A stretch of DNA of 8,812 nt from Hyphomicrobiales bacterium (GTDB taxonomy: Bacteria > Pseudomonadota > Alphaproteobacteria > Rhizobiales > Aestuariivirgaceae), in the NCBI GenBank assembly GCA_026996935.1, contig JALWJW010000455.1:1-8812 (forward strand), given 5' to 3'. Made by a program: the position numbers and the translations under genes. A model generated the notes under the pieces. It saw nothing but the letters and a program-made list of their open reading frames with translations. It was not told the origin of the DNA and made no database searches. Within the stretch, counting starts at the first letter, position 1; each line of letters opens with the position of its first letter. Shown in pieces: positions 1 to 6,473 of the stretch.

Positions 1-402
1 TGAGGCAATGCCGTAAGTTTGATCGTCCAGTCCAGAAAGGAAACACCCCCAGCGACCAATCACCACAGATGTGACAAAGGCAGGCACAAACAACAGCCCC
101 GTTGAACCTTTCAGGCCGCTCCATTTCTTAAACAACTCAACAAACAAAACAGCGCCAGCAAAGGCACCGACAATCGAGCGCCCCACCCCATCAATACCAC
201 TGAGCCACAAATTAGCCGTTCCAGCGCCAAAACCGCCAATAACTGCGCCCAAAAGCATGGCACCAACATAACCACCGCCGCCAATTTCAAGCCCCGTTGC
301 GCGATCAGATAGCCGCCAGCGATAAACAAAAAGCGTCATTAATAAAGACGACACAGAGGCTAAAAAATCAAACCCCGTATGAATTAAAATATGCGTATTC
401 AC
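1..402 (-). CDS. Lgt-like membrane protein, N-terminal part (C-terminus beyond window edge)
   Basis: Reading the minus strand from a GTG at 402 gives 134 codons, open to the window edge. The protein is hydrophobic with several membrane segments (about residues 12-27, 42-62, 76-91 and 103-118). Residues 116-131 (GRWGCFLSGLDDQTYG) resemble the signature region of the prolipoprotein diacylglyceryl transferase family, which moves diacylglycerol from phosphatidylglycerol to lipobox cysteines in the inner membrane. Residues 74-84 (GRSIVGAFAGA) fit the preceding conserved loop. The canonical Lgt signature has Asn where this protein has Cys (GRxGN versus GRWGC). It therefore fits the 'Lgt-like family protein' group better than housekeeping Lgt, and its activity is uncertain. 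The GTG is chosen because AAGGG lies six bases upstream. A TTG one codon earlier is possible, and an in-frame TAA lies five codons before that. It is divergent from the small exported-protein gene. Confidence 0.7.
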   Translation of the reverse strand, partial: MNTHILIHTGFDFLASVSSLLMTLFVYRWRLSDRATGLEIGGGGYVGAMLLGAVIGGFGAGTANLWLSGIDGVGRSIVGAFAGAVLFVELFKKWSGLKGSTGLLFVPAFVTSVVIGRWGCFLSGLDDQTYGIAS

Positions 403-628
403 CAAATGCCCTTCGCAGATTTATTTCTTAAAACCGGCAACCAATCATTAACCACTTTAGCTGTAGTCCATTTCGCCGCGGGGTGCAGTCTAAAAGTTGC
501 CATGTTTACCTATCACAAGCACGGCCATGAAAGATGAACCACGCGTTCAAATCGTTTCAACAACAAATTAAATATTATTTGTTTACTCAAAAGCTGAGTT
601 GGCAATTCTACTAATACTGAGAAATAAA

Positions 629-988
629 ATGTTCCGTTCTACAAATAAAATCATCATGCTGGTTCTGGCTGTCTTCATGTTCACCGCGCCAATGGCAACA
701 TCTGCCTCAGCCGGTGAAGCAATGACAACCAAACAAATCAAGGCATTGTTTCCCGGTAGCTTTAAAGCTGTCGTCAACGGTTTTGTTTCCATCAAATTTA
801 AAGCCTTCCGCTCTGGCCGTTTACACGGCACCATGGGCAATCAAAAAGATCGTGGCAGATGGAGCGTTAGAAATGGTGTTCTATGTATTGTGCTTAACAA
901 ATGGATGGACGGCAAAGCCCGCTGTTCACGCGTTAAACGCTCAGGTAGCTGGTATCGTGTTGCCAGCGTAAAGTTTAAACGCAGTTAA
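629..988 (+). CDS. Small, very basic exported protein, possibly DUF995-like
   Basis: The gene encodes 119 residues. The N-terminus is a clear signal peptide: basic MFRSTNK, a hydrophobic stretch at about 8-22, and an A-S-A site with likely cleavage after Ala28. The mature part (about 91 residues) has roughly 21 Lys/Arg against 3 Asp/Glu, so it is strongly basic. Two cysteines (86 and 99) flank a Trp-rich core, with GRWSV at 76-80 and LCIVLNKW at 85-92. The pattern of a GRW turn followed by two spaced cysteines and a C-terminal WYR recalls the small exported DUF995 proteins common in Rhizobiales. That match is from memory and tentative. ATG 629 is preferred over an in-frame TTG at 599 because it gives a normal signal peptide, although its ribosome site (TGAGA) is weak. 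A TATTAT at 573-578 could be a -10 box but has no convincing -35. The function is unknown. Confidence 0.72.
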   Translation: MFRSTNKIIMLVLAVFMFTAPMATSASAGEAMTTKQIKALFPGSFKAVVNGFVSIKFKAFRSGRLHGTMGNQKDRGRWSVRNGVLCIVLNKWMDGKARCSRVKRSGSWYRVASVKFKRS

Positions 989-1007
989 TTCTGACATTTT
1001 CAAAAAA

Positions 1008-1050
1008 TAATTGAAAGGCAAACTCTTAGTTTGCCGTTTTCTGTTTTTGC
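1008..1050. terminator. Two-way intrinsic terminator between convergent genes
   Basis: GGCAAAC (1017-1023) and GTTTGCC (1029-1035) form a perfect 7-bp stem with a 5-base loop. On the plus strand a T-rich tract (GTTTTCTGTTTTT) follows, suiting the small basic protein gene ending at 988. On the minus strand an AT-rich tract ending in TTTTTT (from about 1007) follows, suiting the DUF4340 gene. The TAA of the DUF4340 gene (1028-1026) lies inside the loop. Confidence 0.75.
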
Positions 1051-2075
1051 AAAAGCTGTTCTGTGCGTTTTTTAAACGATGCAACTTTATAATCAGGAAG
1101 CAAGAATTCCCACCCCTGTGTGCGCGCCGAAACCGCCCGTGCTTTAGCAGGATCATCCCCTTTATCAGTCACCACAAAACTAACCCACCCAAGTGGCTTG
1201 CCACCATCAGAATTTGGCTCTTCAACCAATTCAAATTTCAGTTTCATCCCGCCTTTAATTTCCACAAAAGCAGTTGTAACCGGTTTTGTATCTGATTTTT
1301 TACGCCGAACATCAAGCAGATCAAGATTGACCAGATCGGTCGCAACAAATTTAATCGTTGTTGAAGATCGAGGCATTCGCCCTTCTGGCACATTAAGCAA
1401 TTTAAAAGTGCTGCTGCCGTTTTGGTCAGCCCCGGTGCGAACGACACTCACCACTTCCCCATCTAAATGAACAATGCGGCCAGAGACAACGCTATCAACA
1501 TCGATTTTCAAAAACCGCGGATTAACCCAACTAGGTAGTTCAGGCGTTGCCAAAATGCTACCCAACGCCAACCAACTGGTTTTTTCACCGGCCAAGCGAA
1601 CATACTGCGCATCGCGTCCCGGGCCTTCCTTACCGACCAGAACTTTGCCCGCAATAATTTTCGCAACTTGTTTGCCATCTTTGTTGAGTAAAGAAAACTG
1701 CCGCCCACGGCCGCCCTTTTTACCGGGGGCATCAACATCAATCAGCAGATATTTATCTTTATTAGACGTTTTGGCTTCCAGTTTTGTCATATTGACCAAA
1801 CCAACCAAAACCGTCCGCACCTTTTTAGGCGATACAGGATAGCCTGATTTTTTAACCTGCCAGGCATCGTTCTTAAAGATCAGGTCAAGCTTCTTTGCCC
1901 CCTGCTCTACAACGATCTCGTTCACTGAATTGATTTTATCCTCAAGGCCAACCAACACTTTTTCACCAACGCCAGCCACAGGCACAAAAACATTATTAGC
2001 CCGATAAGCCAAAACTGCACCAGCGGTTGAAATGCCCGCTGATAATGCCAATGCGATAACAAGTTTTGGTGTCAT
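1026..2075 (-). CDS. DUF4340 domain protein, last gene of Gld-like ABC cassette
   Basis: The gene encodes 349 residues. A hydrophobic segment at about residues 4-24 acts as a signal anchor or uncleaved signal, leaving the rest in the periplasm. The body contains repeated units of the type 'residue-level lookup of a stored value plus Trp': FKNDAWQVKKSGYPVSPKKV near 68-87 and a later region ending LPSWVNPRFLKID. These are typical of DUF4340 (PF14238). This family is regularly encoded beside GldG-like ABC auxiliary proteins, as here: it starts 31 bases after the GldG-like gene ends. No enzymatic motif is visible, so it is probably a structural or accessory subunit of the transporter. ATG 2075 has only a weak GGAT ribosome site, and translation may depend partly on the upstream gene. 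Family assignment is fairly sure; the role is inferred from context. Confidence 0.83.
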   Translation of the reverse strand: MTPKLVIALALSAGISTAGAVLAYRANNVFVPVAGVGEKVLVGLEDKINSVNEIVVEQGAKKLDLIFKNDAWQVKKSGYPVSPKKVRTVLVGLVNMTKLEAKTSNKDKYLLIDVDAPGKKGGRGRQFSLLNKDGKQVAKIIAGKVLVGKEGPGRDAQYVRLAGEKTSWLALGSILATPELPSWVNPRFLKIDVDSVVSGRIVHLDGEVVSVVRTGADQNGSSTFKLLNVPEGRMPRSSTTIKFVATDLVNLDLLDVRRKKSDTKPVTTAFVEIKGGMKLKFELVEEPNSDGGKPLGWVSFVVTDKGDDPAKARAVSARTQGWEFLLPDYKVASFKKRTEQLLQKQKTAN

Positions 2076-2106
2076 AATGATTTATCCATCACCGATACTT
2101 TTTTCA

Positions 2107-3951
2107 TCAAACAACCCGCCGCCGTCTAAACAAGGCCCAAACCAACCAGCCGAACAAAATAAACAAAGGTATGCCAGCCGTATTAATCAATTGAACCCAA
2201 AACTCCAATTGCTCAATATCTTTATTTAAGGAGCGTTGCACCCCGCGCAAATCACGCCGCAGCGCCACCACTTCATTACGAATTTTCAAAAATGACTGTC
2301 TGTCTTCATCACTCAAAATCGCCTGATCTTTTGAGGCTCTGGTTGAAATATCAGCCAGCTCTTTTTGCGCTTGTTTCAATTTGTCATTTAAGATTTGTTC
2401 GCGCTTGCGGAACTTGGTTTCAGCTTTTTGTCGAATGGCTTTGACCAACGTGAACGGTCTATTTTCCACCCCGCGCCCCCGCAGCCCAGAAAGCCCCGTA
2501 CCACCTGAGAGGTTTTCAAGCGCGTTTAAAACCAAATCTTTATTATTGGCAATCGGCACCACAACCGCGCGACCACCAACATTACGCGCCTGAGCCCAAA
2601 AACTGTCAAACAACATATCACTGTCTGCAATGACAATGACGTTAATATCACCCTGCGTTTTTTGACCAGGCTTGCTTTGATTACCCTTGATAAACCCAGC
2701 TTGTGCCGTACCAGTCAACCGCGCAGCCAGCACTTTAAACGTATCATCAGATGTAAAATTATTGATGAGTTTAATCGGGTTTGGCGGCACCATCATATCG
2801 GTTGAAAACAGCGCAGTTTGCTTGCTTGTCCGCATCAAGGCGCTAAATTTCGTCCCCGCTGATTTATTATATTTTATCGTTCCGGCCGTTGCCATAACAA
2901 GCCGTTCAATTTGAGAAAACACCGCGTCTTTGCGATCAAACACGCCAGCCTTTTTCAGATAGGACAACCAAACAATATAATTGACCACAATTGGTTGTGT
3001 GGTTGATTTGTACTGAATACGGCGCGAATTAAGCGGATCTGCCACCACTTTATCGGCAACCACATCAGCGCCCCAACCAGACAGAAGCTTTAAATAATTC
3101 GCTCCATCTTTTTTAAGGCCCGTCGTGTTGTTTGGTCGCGTTTCAGTAAACGGGTCAGCAAAGGCTAAAACCGGTTTACCCGCTAAAGCAAATTGCTCAA
3201 CAGAAGCAACCAATTCATCAGACATTTTACCGGGAGACACCATCATCAAAATATCAACCGAATCTGGTACATTCTTGGCATCTCGCGGGATCGTTTTGAC
3301 GTTATAAAATTCTTCTATCTGAGCAATAATCAACCACGGCGGTATAGGCCGGCCATTGGCCCCCATCCGCCCATTCATATCAAGTCCGGTAATCAAACCA
3401 ACAGTTTTGCGCGCCGGACGAGATAATTTGTAGATCATACTGGTCAAGTCATACTCAAGAAACGCTGCGCGATCGAGCGTCATAAACGGAATAACTTCCT
3501 CATCATCTGTGCTGTTGGCACCCACCAGCGCCATATAACCCTTTTCTTGTGTGGTGCCCAATGGGATAGCCGTTAAGCCGGCAGCAACGGCTCTGTCTTC
3601 CTCATCACTAAAGGCTTGTGGGGAAATCTTTTGGAATATAATTTTGCCGTTCGAAAGACTGGAATAGTATTGCAACATCGCCTGAATACGGCTGGCATAT
3701 AATCCATAAGCTGGCGCGCGTTTGCCCAAAGCATCAGAATAATAAAACTTCAATGTGATCGGGTCTGAAACATCGGCAATCACCTTGCGTGTACTGTCGG
3801 TCAAAGTGAACAATTTATTTTCTGTCACATCCAGTCGATAAAGTTTCAAACTTTCCCAGCCAATTATATTGACCGAAAATAATGTGATCGCGGCAAAGAT
3901 CAGCCCCAACCAGGATAGTTTTGTTTTTGATATTTTTGAAAGCCAGCTCAC
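2107..3951 (-). CDS. GldG-like ABC transporter auxiliary protein
   Basis: The gene encodes 614 residues. There is a membrane anchor near 13-31, then a region (about 35-130) with YRLDVTENKLFTLTDSTRKV, typical of the N-terminal domain of GldG-like proteins. A central domain follows (about 180-460; VGLITGLDMNG, VDILMMVSPGKMS, GKPVLAFADPFTE) of the 'ABC-type uncharacterised transport system' family (PF09822). A charged, heptad-like coiled coil runs from about 510 to 585, and a second membrane helix at about 590-607 ends in FRRRRVV. Most of the chain should lie in the periplasm between the two helices. In Bacteroidetes GldG works with GldA and GldF in gliding; here it should be the large periplasmic subunit of the cassette's transporter. 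The start is GTG 3951 with AGGTGA eight bases upstream. The next codons upstream reach the permease stop, only 12 bases away and in the same frame. Confidence 0.86.
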   Translation of the reverse strand: MSWLSKISKTKLSWLGLIFAAITLFSVNIIGWESLKLYRLDVTENKLFTLTDSTRKVIADVSDPITLKFYYSDALGKRAPAYGLYASRIQAMLQYYSSLSNGKIIFQKISPQAFSDEEDRAVAAGLTAIPLGTTQEKGYMALVGANSTDDEEVIPFMTLDRAAFLEYDLTSMIYKLSRPARKTVGLITGLDMNGRMGANGRPIPPWLIIAQIEEFYNVKTIPRDAKNVPDSVDILMMVSPGKMSDELVASVEQFALAGKPVLAFADPFTETRPNNTTGLKKDGANYLKLLSGWGADVVADKVVADPLNSRRIQYKSTTQPIVVNYIVWLSYLKKAGVFDRKDAVFSQIERLVMATAGTIKYNKSAGTKFSALMRTSKQTALFSTDMMVPPNPIKLINNFTSDDTFKVLAARLTGTAQAGFIKGNQSKPGQKTQGDINVIVIADSDMLFDSFWAQARNVGGRAVVVPIANNKDLVLNALENLSGGTGLSGLRGRGVENRPFTLVKAIRQKAETKFRKREQILNDKLKQAQKELADISTRASKDQAILSDEDRQSFLKIRNEVVALRRDLRGVQRSLNKDIEQLEFWVQLINTAGIPLFILFGWLVWALFRRRRVV

Positions 3952-3963
3952 CAGTTCATCACC

Positions 3964-4698
3964 TCAATCTGCTTTCCTGGCTGATAAAACCACAACGGTT
4001 GCAAACAGCCAAAACACAATCATCGACACCACATACACAATCGAGCTAAGCGCCACAAAACCTTGCGTTGCACCTGTAAAATGGGTCAAAGCACTCAGTG
4101 AGGCAACCGCCTCCACTACAAATTTAGGGGCAATGGCACTGACGGCATCCAAGACGATAGGCGTGCCGCTGGTGACAATGATAAAACTGGCTGCAACGCC
4201 AATCACAAAGGCAACCACCTGATTTTTTGTAAACGCTGAAATGCAAGACCCCACTGCCAACAACATCGCGGCCAGGCCGAGCGAGGCCAGATAGCTTACT
4301 GCGATAACCCCATTATCCGGATTGCCTAAAATATTAACAGTTATCCATAACGTAAAAGTCGCGGCCAAAGTCACAGCGATAAACCCAACGCTGGCAAGCC
4401 ACTTGCCCACCACCGCCTCACCTGCGCTCACTGGCAACGTCATCAACAATTCAACCGTGCCGGATTTGCGTTCCTCTGCCCAAAGCCGCATCGAAATTGC
4501 AGGAATAAACACCACCATCAACCATGGCACATGAACAAAAAATGCACTTAGATCAGCCGAACCACGGGCGAAAAAATTACCCAGATTAAACGTCATCACA
4601 CCGGACATAATGACAAAAATCACCAAAAACACATAAGCAATCGGTGTACCAAAATACCCGCGCAATTCACGGCCAGCAATTGTCAAAACGTTACCCAT
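3964..4698 (-). CDS. ABC-2 type permease (GldF-like)
   Basis: The gene encodes 244 residues with about six membrane helices (roughly 18-38, 52-70, 100-124, 131-153, 160-178 and 217-239). The stretch MRLWAEERKSGTVELLMTLPV (70-90) is the conserved cytoplasmic coupling segment of ABC-2 permeases; its E-R-K-S-G-T-x-E-L-L core is typical of GldF-like and NosY-like exporters. The start is ATG 4698, with AGGGGG five bases upstream. The ATG lies inside the end of the ATPase gene (ATGGGTAA, an 8-base overlap), so translation is probably coupled. A longer in-frame reading back to 4746 lies wholly within the ATPase gene and has no family support. The permease should form the membrane channel with the ATPase encoded upstream. 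Its substrate is unknown. Its stop codon is in frame with the following GldG-like gene. Confidence 0.88.
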   Translation of the reverse strand: MGNVLTIAGRELRGYFGTPIAYVFLVIFVIMSGVMTFNLGNFFARGSADLSAFFVHVPWLMVVFIPAISMRLWAEERKSGTVELLMTLPVSAGEAVVGKWLASVGFIAVTLAATFTLWITVNILGNPDNGVIAVSYLASLGLAAMLLAVGSCISAFTKNQVVAFVIGVAASFIIVTSGTPIVLDAVSAIAPKFVVEAVASLSALTHFTGATQGFVALSSIVYVVSMIVFWLFATVVVLSARKAD

Positions 4699-5494
4699 TG
4701 GCACCCCCTGCCAATTCACCCGACACGTCAGGCAAAACATCGCCACTGGTTAAATGATGAAAAACCATTTCCAAACTGGGGTTTTCAACATCTTTTAATA
4801 AACCGCGTAACTCATTTGCCGTTCCATCAGCCACAACAACACCGCGGTCAATAATCACCGCGCGCGAGCACACAGCATCAACCTCTTCTAAAATATGAGT
4901 TGAAATGACAATTGCGCGGTCTTTTGAAAGCTGCTCAATAAGTTCTCTGACCTGATGCTTCTGGTTTGGGTCCAATCCGTCAGTTGGCTCATCTAACACC
5001 AAGACTTTTGGTTCGTGCAAAATTGCCTGCGCAATGCCAACGCGGCGCTTGAACCCTTTTGACAATGTATCAATCTGGCGCTTTACAACGGGGCCAAGGG
5101 CCGTGCGTTCAATCGCCTGTTCAATCGCCTGCTTTCCCGCCGCCCCTTTAAGTCCGCGAATTGAGGCACAAAACTTTAAGAAACCATACGGTGTCATCTC
5201 ACCATAAGCAGGTGCTCCTTCAGGCAAATAACCAAGATGGCGCTTTGCCTCTTTCGGTTGCTCACAAACATCAATGCCACAAATACGGGCCGTGCCTTCA
5301 TCAGGCTCTAAAAACCCGGCAACCATTTTCATAGTCGTAGACTTGCCCGCCCCGTTCGGTCCCAGAAATCCCAAGACTTCACCAGCAGGCACATTAAGGC
5401 TTATACCATTCACCGCTTTAACGGGACCAAATGATTTGCACAACCCGTCGATTTCCAACAATGGACTATTTTCAGATAGATTGCTTGGCGGCAT
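4691..5494 (-). CDS. ABC transporter ATPase (GldA-like)
   Basis: The gene encodes 267 residues, a single nucleotide-binding domain. Visible motifs are Walker A GPNGAGKST (45-53), a Q-loop position occupied by YLPEG (89-93), signature LSKGF (144-148), Walker B KVLVLDEP (163-170) with catalytic Glu169, D-loop DGLDP (172-176) and switch His200 (STH). LSKGF in place of LSGGQ and Glu at the Q-loop are usual in this ABC-2/GldA/CcmA-like group, so they are not defects. It is the first gene of the cassette and powers the permease encoded next. ATG 5494 is chosen over a TTG one codon upstream; GGGAGAGG lies seven bases before it, an excellent ribosome site. The final residues (GGANG) overlap the permease start. 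ATPase identity is very safe; the Gld-like label comes from the neighbouring genes. Confidence 0.93.
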   Translation of the reverse strand: MPPSNLSENSPLLEIDGLCKSFGPVKAVNGISLNVPAGEVLGFLGPNGAGKSTTMKMVAGFLEPDEGTARICGIDVCEQPKEAKRHLGYLPEGAPAYGEMTPYGFLKFCASIRGLKGAAGKQAIEQAIERTALGPVVKRQIDTLSKGFKRRVGIAQAILHEPKVLVLDEPTDGLDPNQKHQVRELIEQLSKDRAIVISTHILEEVDAVCSRAVIIDRGVVVADGTANELRGLLKDVENPSLEMVFHHLTSGDVLPDVSGELAGGANG

Positions 5495-5514
5495 CAATCA
5501 GCCTCTCCCAATTC

Positions 5515-5525
5515 GACAGTCTGTC
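5515..5525. promoter_or_regulatory. Palindrome in the ABC cassette leader, possible operator
   Basis: GACAGTCTGTC is a perfect 5-bp inverted repeat around one central base. It lies about 10-20 bases downstream of the predicted transcription start of the ABC cassette and upstream of its ribosome site. The position suits a repressor site, but it is short and could be chance. Confidence 0.3.
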
Positions 5526-5540
5526 ATCTTATTGTCGCCA

Positions 5541-5569
5541 AATCTATGGGAGTCGCACTGATTTGACAA
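5541..5569 (-). promoter_or_regulatory. Predicted sigma-70 promoter of the ABC cassette
   Basis: On the minus strand TTGTCA (5569-5564, five of six to consensus) is followed after exactly 17 bases by TAGATT (5546-5541, four of six). Transcription would begin near 5534, giving a leader of about 40 bases before ATG 5494. It sits between the rpsD terminator and the ATPase gene, the only intergenic space upstream of the cassette. Confidence 0.6.
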
Positions 5570-5590
5570 CCGCCGTTATTCTAAAAGTTT

Positions 5591-5622
5591 GGCAATAAAA
5601 AACCCCGCACGAAGCGGGGTTT
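5591..5622 (-). terminator. Strong intrinsic terminator of rpsD
   Basis: Reading the minus strand, AACCCCGC (5621-5614) pairs with GCGGGGTT (5608-5601) around a TTCGT loop, and the T tract continues to 5597 (TTTTTT). This is an 8-bp GC-rich stem with an ideal U tail, about 24 bases after the rpsD stop. It separates rpsD from the ABC cassette. Confidence 0.92.
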
Positions 5623-5644
5623 CTAAATACCGATATAAACTCAA

Positions 5645-6262
5645 TTAACTTGAGTAAAATTCGACCACCAGGTTTGGCTCCATAATCACCGGATAAGGCA
5701 CATCGGCCAAAGTTGGTACCTGGTTGAATGTAGCAGACATCTCAGAATGATCGACAGTGTAATAATCTGGTGTATCACGTTCTGCAAGTGCAACAGCTTC
5801 AAGAACCAAAGGCAGTTGACGTGATGATTCTTTAACAGAAATCACATCACCAACTTTACAGCGATATGAAGGGATATTAACTTTTTTACCATTAACCAAA
5901 ACATGGCCGTGATTGACGAACTGACGTGCAGCAAACACTGTTGGCACAAATTTAGCGCGATATACAATCGCATCCAAACGGCGCTCTAAAAGACCGATAA
6001 GGTTTTCAGCGGTGTTGCCTTTAATACGAACAGCTTCTTTAAAAATAGCGCGGAATTGTTTTTCACCGATATTGCCGTAGTAGCCTTTAAGCTTTTGCTT
6101 GGCACGCAATTGAATACCAAAATCAGAAAGTTTAGCTTTACGACGTTGACCGTGTTGACCGGGGCCATATTCACGAACATTAACAGGACTCTTAGGACGG
6201 CCCCAAATATTTTCGCCAAGACGGCGGTCTAGTTTGTATTTTGAACTTAAGCGTTTGCCCAT
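5645..6262 (-). CDS. rpsD: 30S ribosomal protein S4
   Basis: The gene encodes 205 residues, the usual alphaproteobacterial length. S4 binds the 5' domain of 16S rRNA early in 30S assembly and contributes to decoding accuracy. The N-terminal domain carries the hallmark RRLGENIWGRPKSPVN and EYGPGQHGQRR segments (13-41), followed by LRAKQKLKGYYGNIGEKQFR (52-71). The RNA-binding S4 domain covers about 94-155 (ERRLDAIVYRAKF, then ARQFVNHGHVLVNGKKVNIPSYRCKVGD). There is no N-terminal cysteine cluster, so it is the zinc-free form; the only cysteine is 135. ATG 6262 matches the family start (MGKR/MSKR) and has GGAG eight bases upstream. The gene stands alone here, outside an alpha operon, which is common in Alphaproteobacteria. 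Confidence 0.98.
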   Translation of the reverse strand: MGKRLSSKYKLDRRLGENIWGRPKSPVNVREYGPGQHGQRRKAKLSDFGIQLRAKQKLKGYYGNIGEKQFRAIFKEAVRIKGNTAENLIGLLERRLDAIVYRAKFVPTVFAARQFVNHGHVLVNGKKVNIPSYRCKVGDVISVKESSRQLPLVLEAVALAERDTPDYYTVDHSEMSATFNQVPTLADVPYPVIMEPNLVVEFYSS

Positions 6263-6444
6263 TGTATTCTCCAAATAGTTGGCGCGGAGGAAATGACCCC
6301 TCCACTATAAAAAACTCATCCTCCTGAGCCGCCATTATTGACAACTGACAGGGTGCCGATCCAACGCTTTAAAAATTTAAAGAAAAGACCATGCCCCACA
6401 GACAAGCAGAACCACGCAATTACATTGCAATCACGTTTGAGCGG
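6263..6444 (-). promoter_or_regulatory. Long rpsD 5' leader with Shine-Dalgarno / anti-Shine-Dalgarno segments
   Basis: This gap between the murI stop and rpsD holds no gene. Near rpsD it contains, in transcript order, AGGAGG (6325-6320), GGAGG (6303-6299), the complementary CCTCC (6290-6286) and the true ribosome site GGAG (6272-6269). GGAGG and CCTCC can form a 5-bp hairpin with an 8-base loop. CCTCC could instead pair with either flanking site. No terminator for murI is visible here. S4 is a known autorepressor in several bacteria, so a regulatory leader is plausible but unproven. Confidence 0.4.
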
Positions 6445-6473
6445 TATTTAGTGGAAATGACAAAGTTTGTCAA
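6445..6473 (-). promoter_or_regulatory. Predicted sigma-70 promoter of rpsD, overlapping the 3' end of murI
   Basis: On the minus strand a perfect TTGACA (6473-6468) is followed after 17 bases by TAAATA (6450-6445, three of six, starting T-A). The -10 box includes the murI stop codon. Transcription would begin near 6438, giving an rpsD leader of about 175 bases. The -35 lies in the 15-bp palindrome TGACAAAGTTTGTCA (6458-6472). Confidence 0.45.

Noticed and set aside
111..329. A 72-codon minus-strand hydrophobic ORF with an ATG start
   Set aside because: It is an out-of-frame reading of the Lgt-like gene. The frame beginning at GTG 402 carries the family motifs and stays open to the window edge.
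403..628. Intergenic region searched for an RNA gene or extra small gene
   Set aside because: No tRNA-like fold, terminator or credible coding frame was found; it probably only holds divergent promoters, which I could not place with confidence.
3964..3966. TGA between permease and GldG as a selenocysteine codon
   Set aside because: No selenocysteine insertion hairpin is evident, neither family uses selenocysteine, and GldG has its own GTG with a good ribosome site.
6367..6382. CTTTAAA/TTTAAAG inverted repeat in the rpsD leader
   Set aside because: The stem is nearly all A-T with a 2-base loop, so it is unlikely to fold stably, and it has no U tract to act as a terminator.
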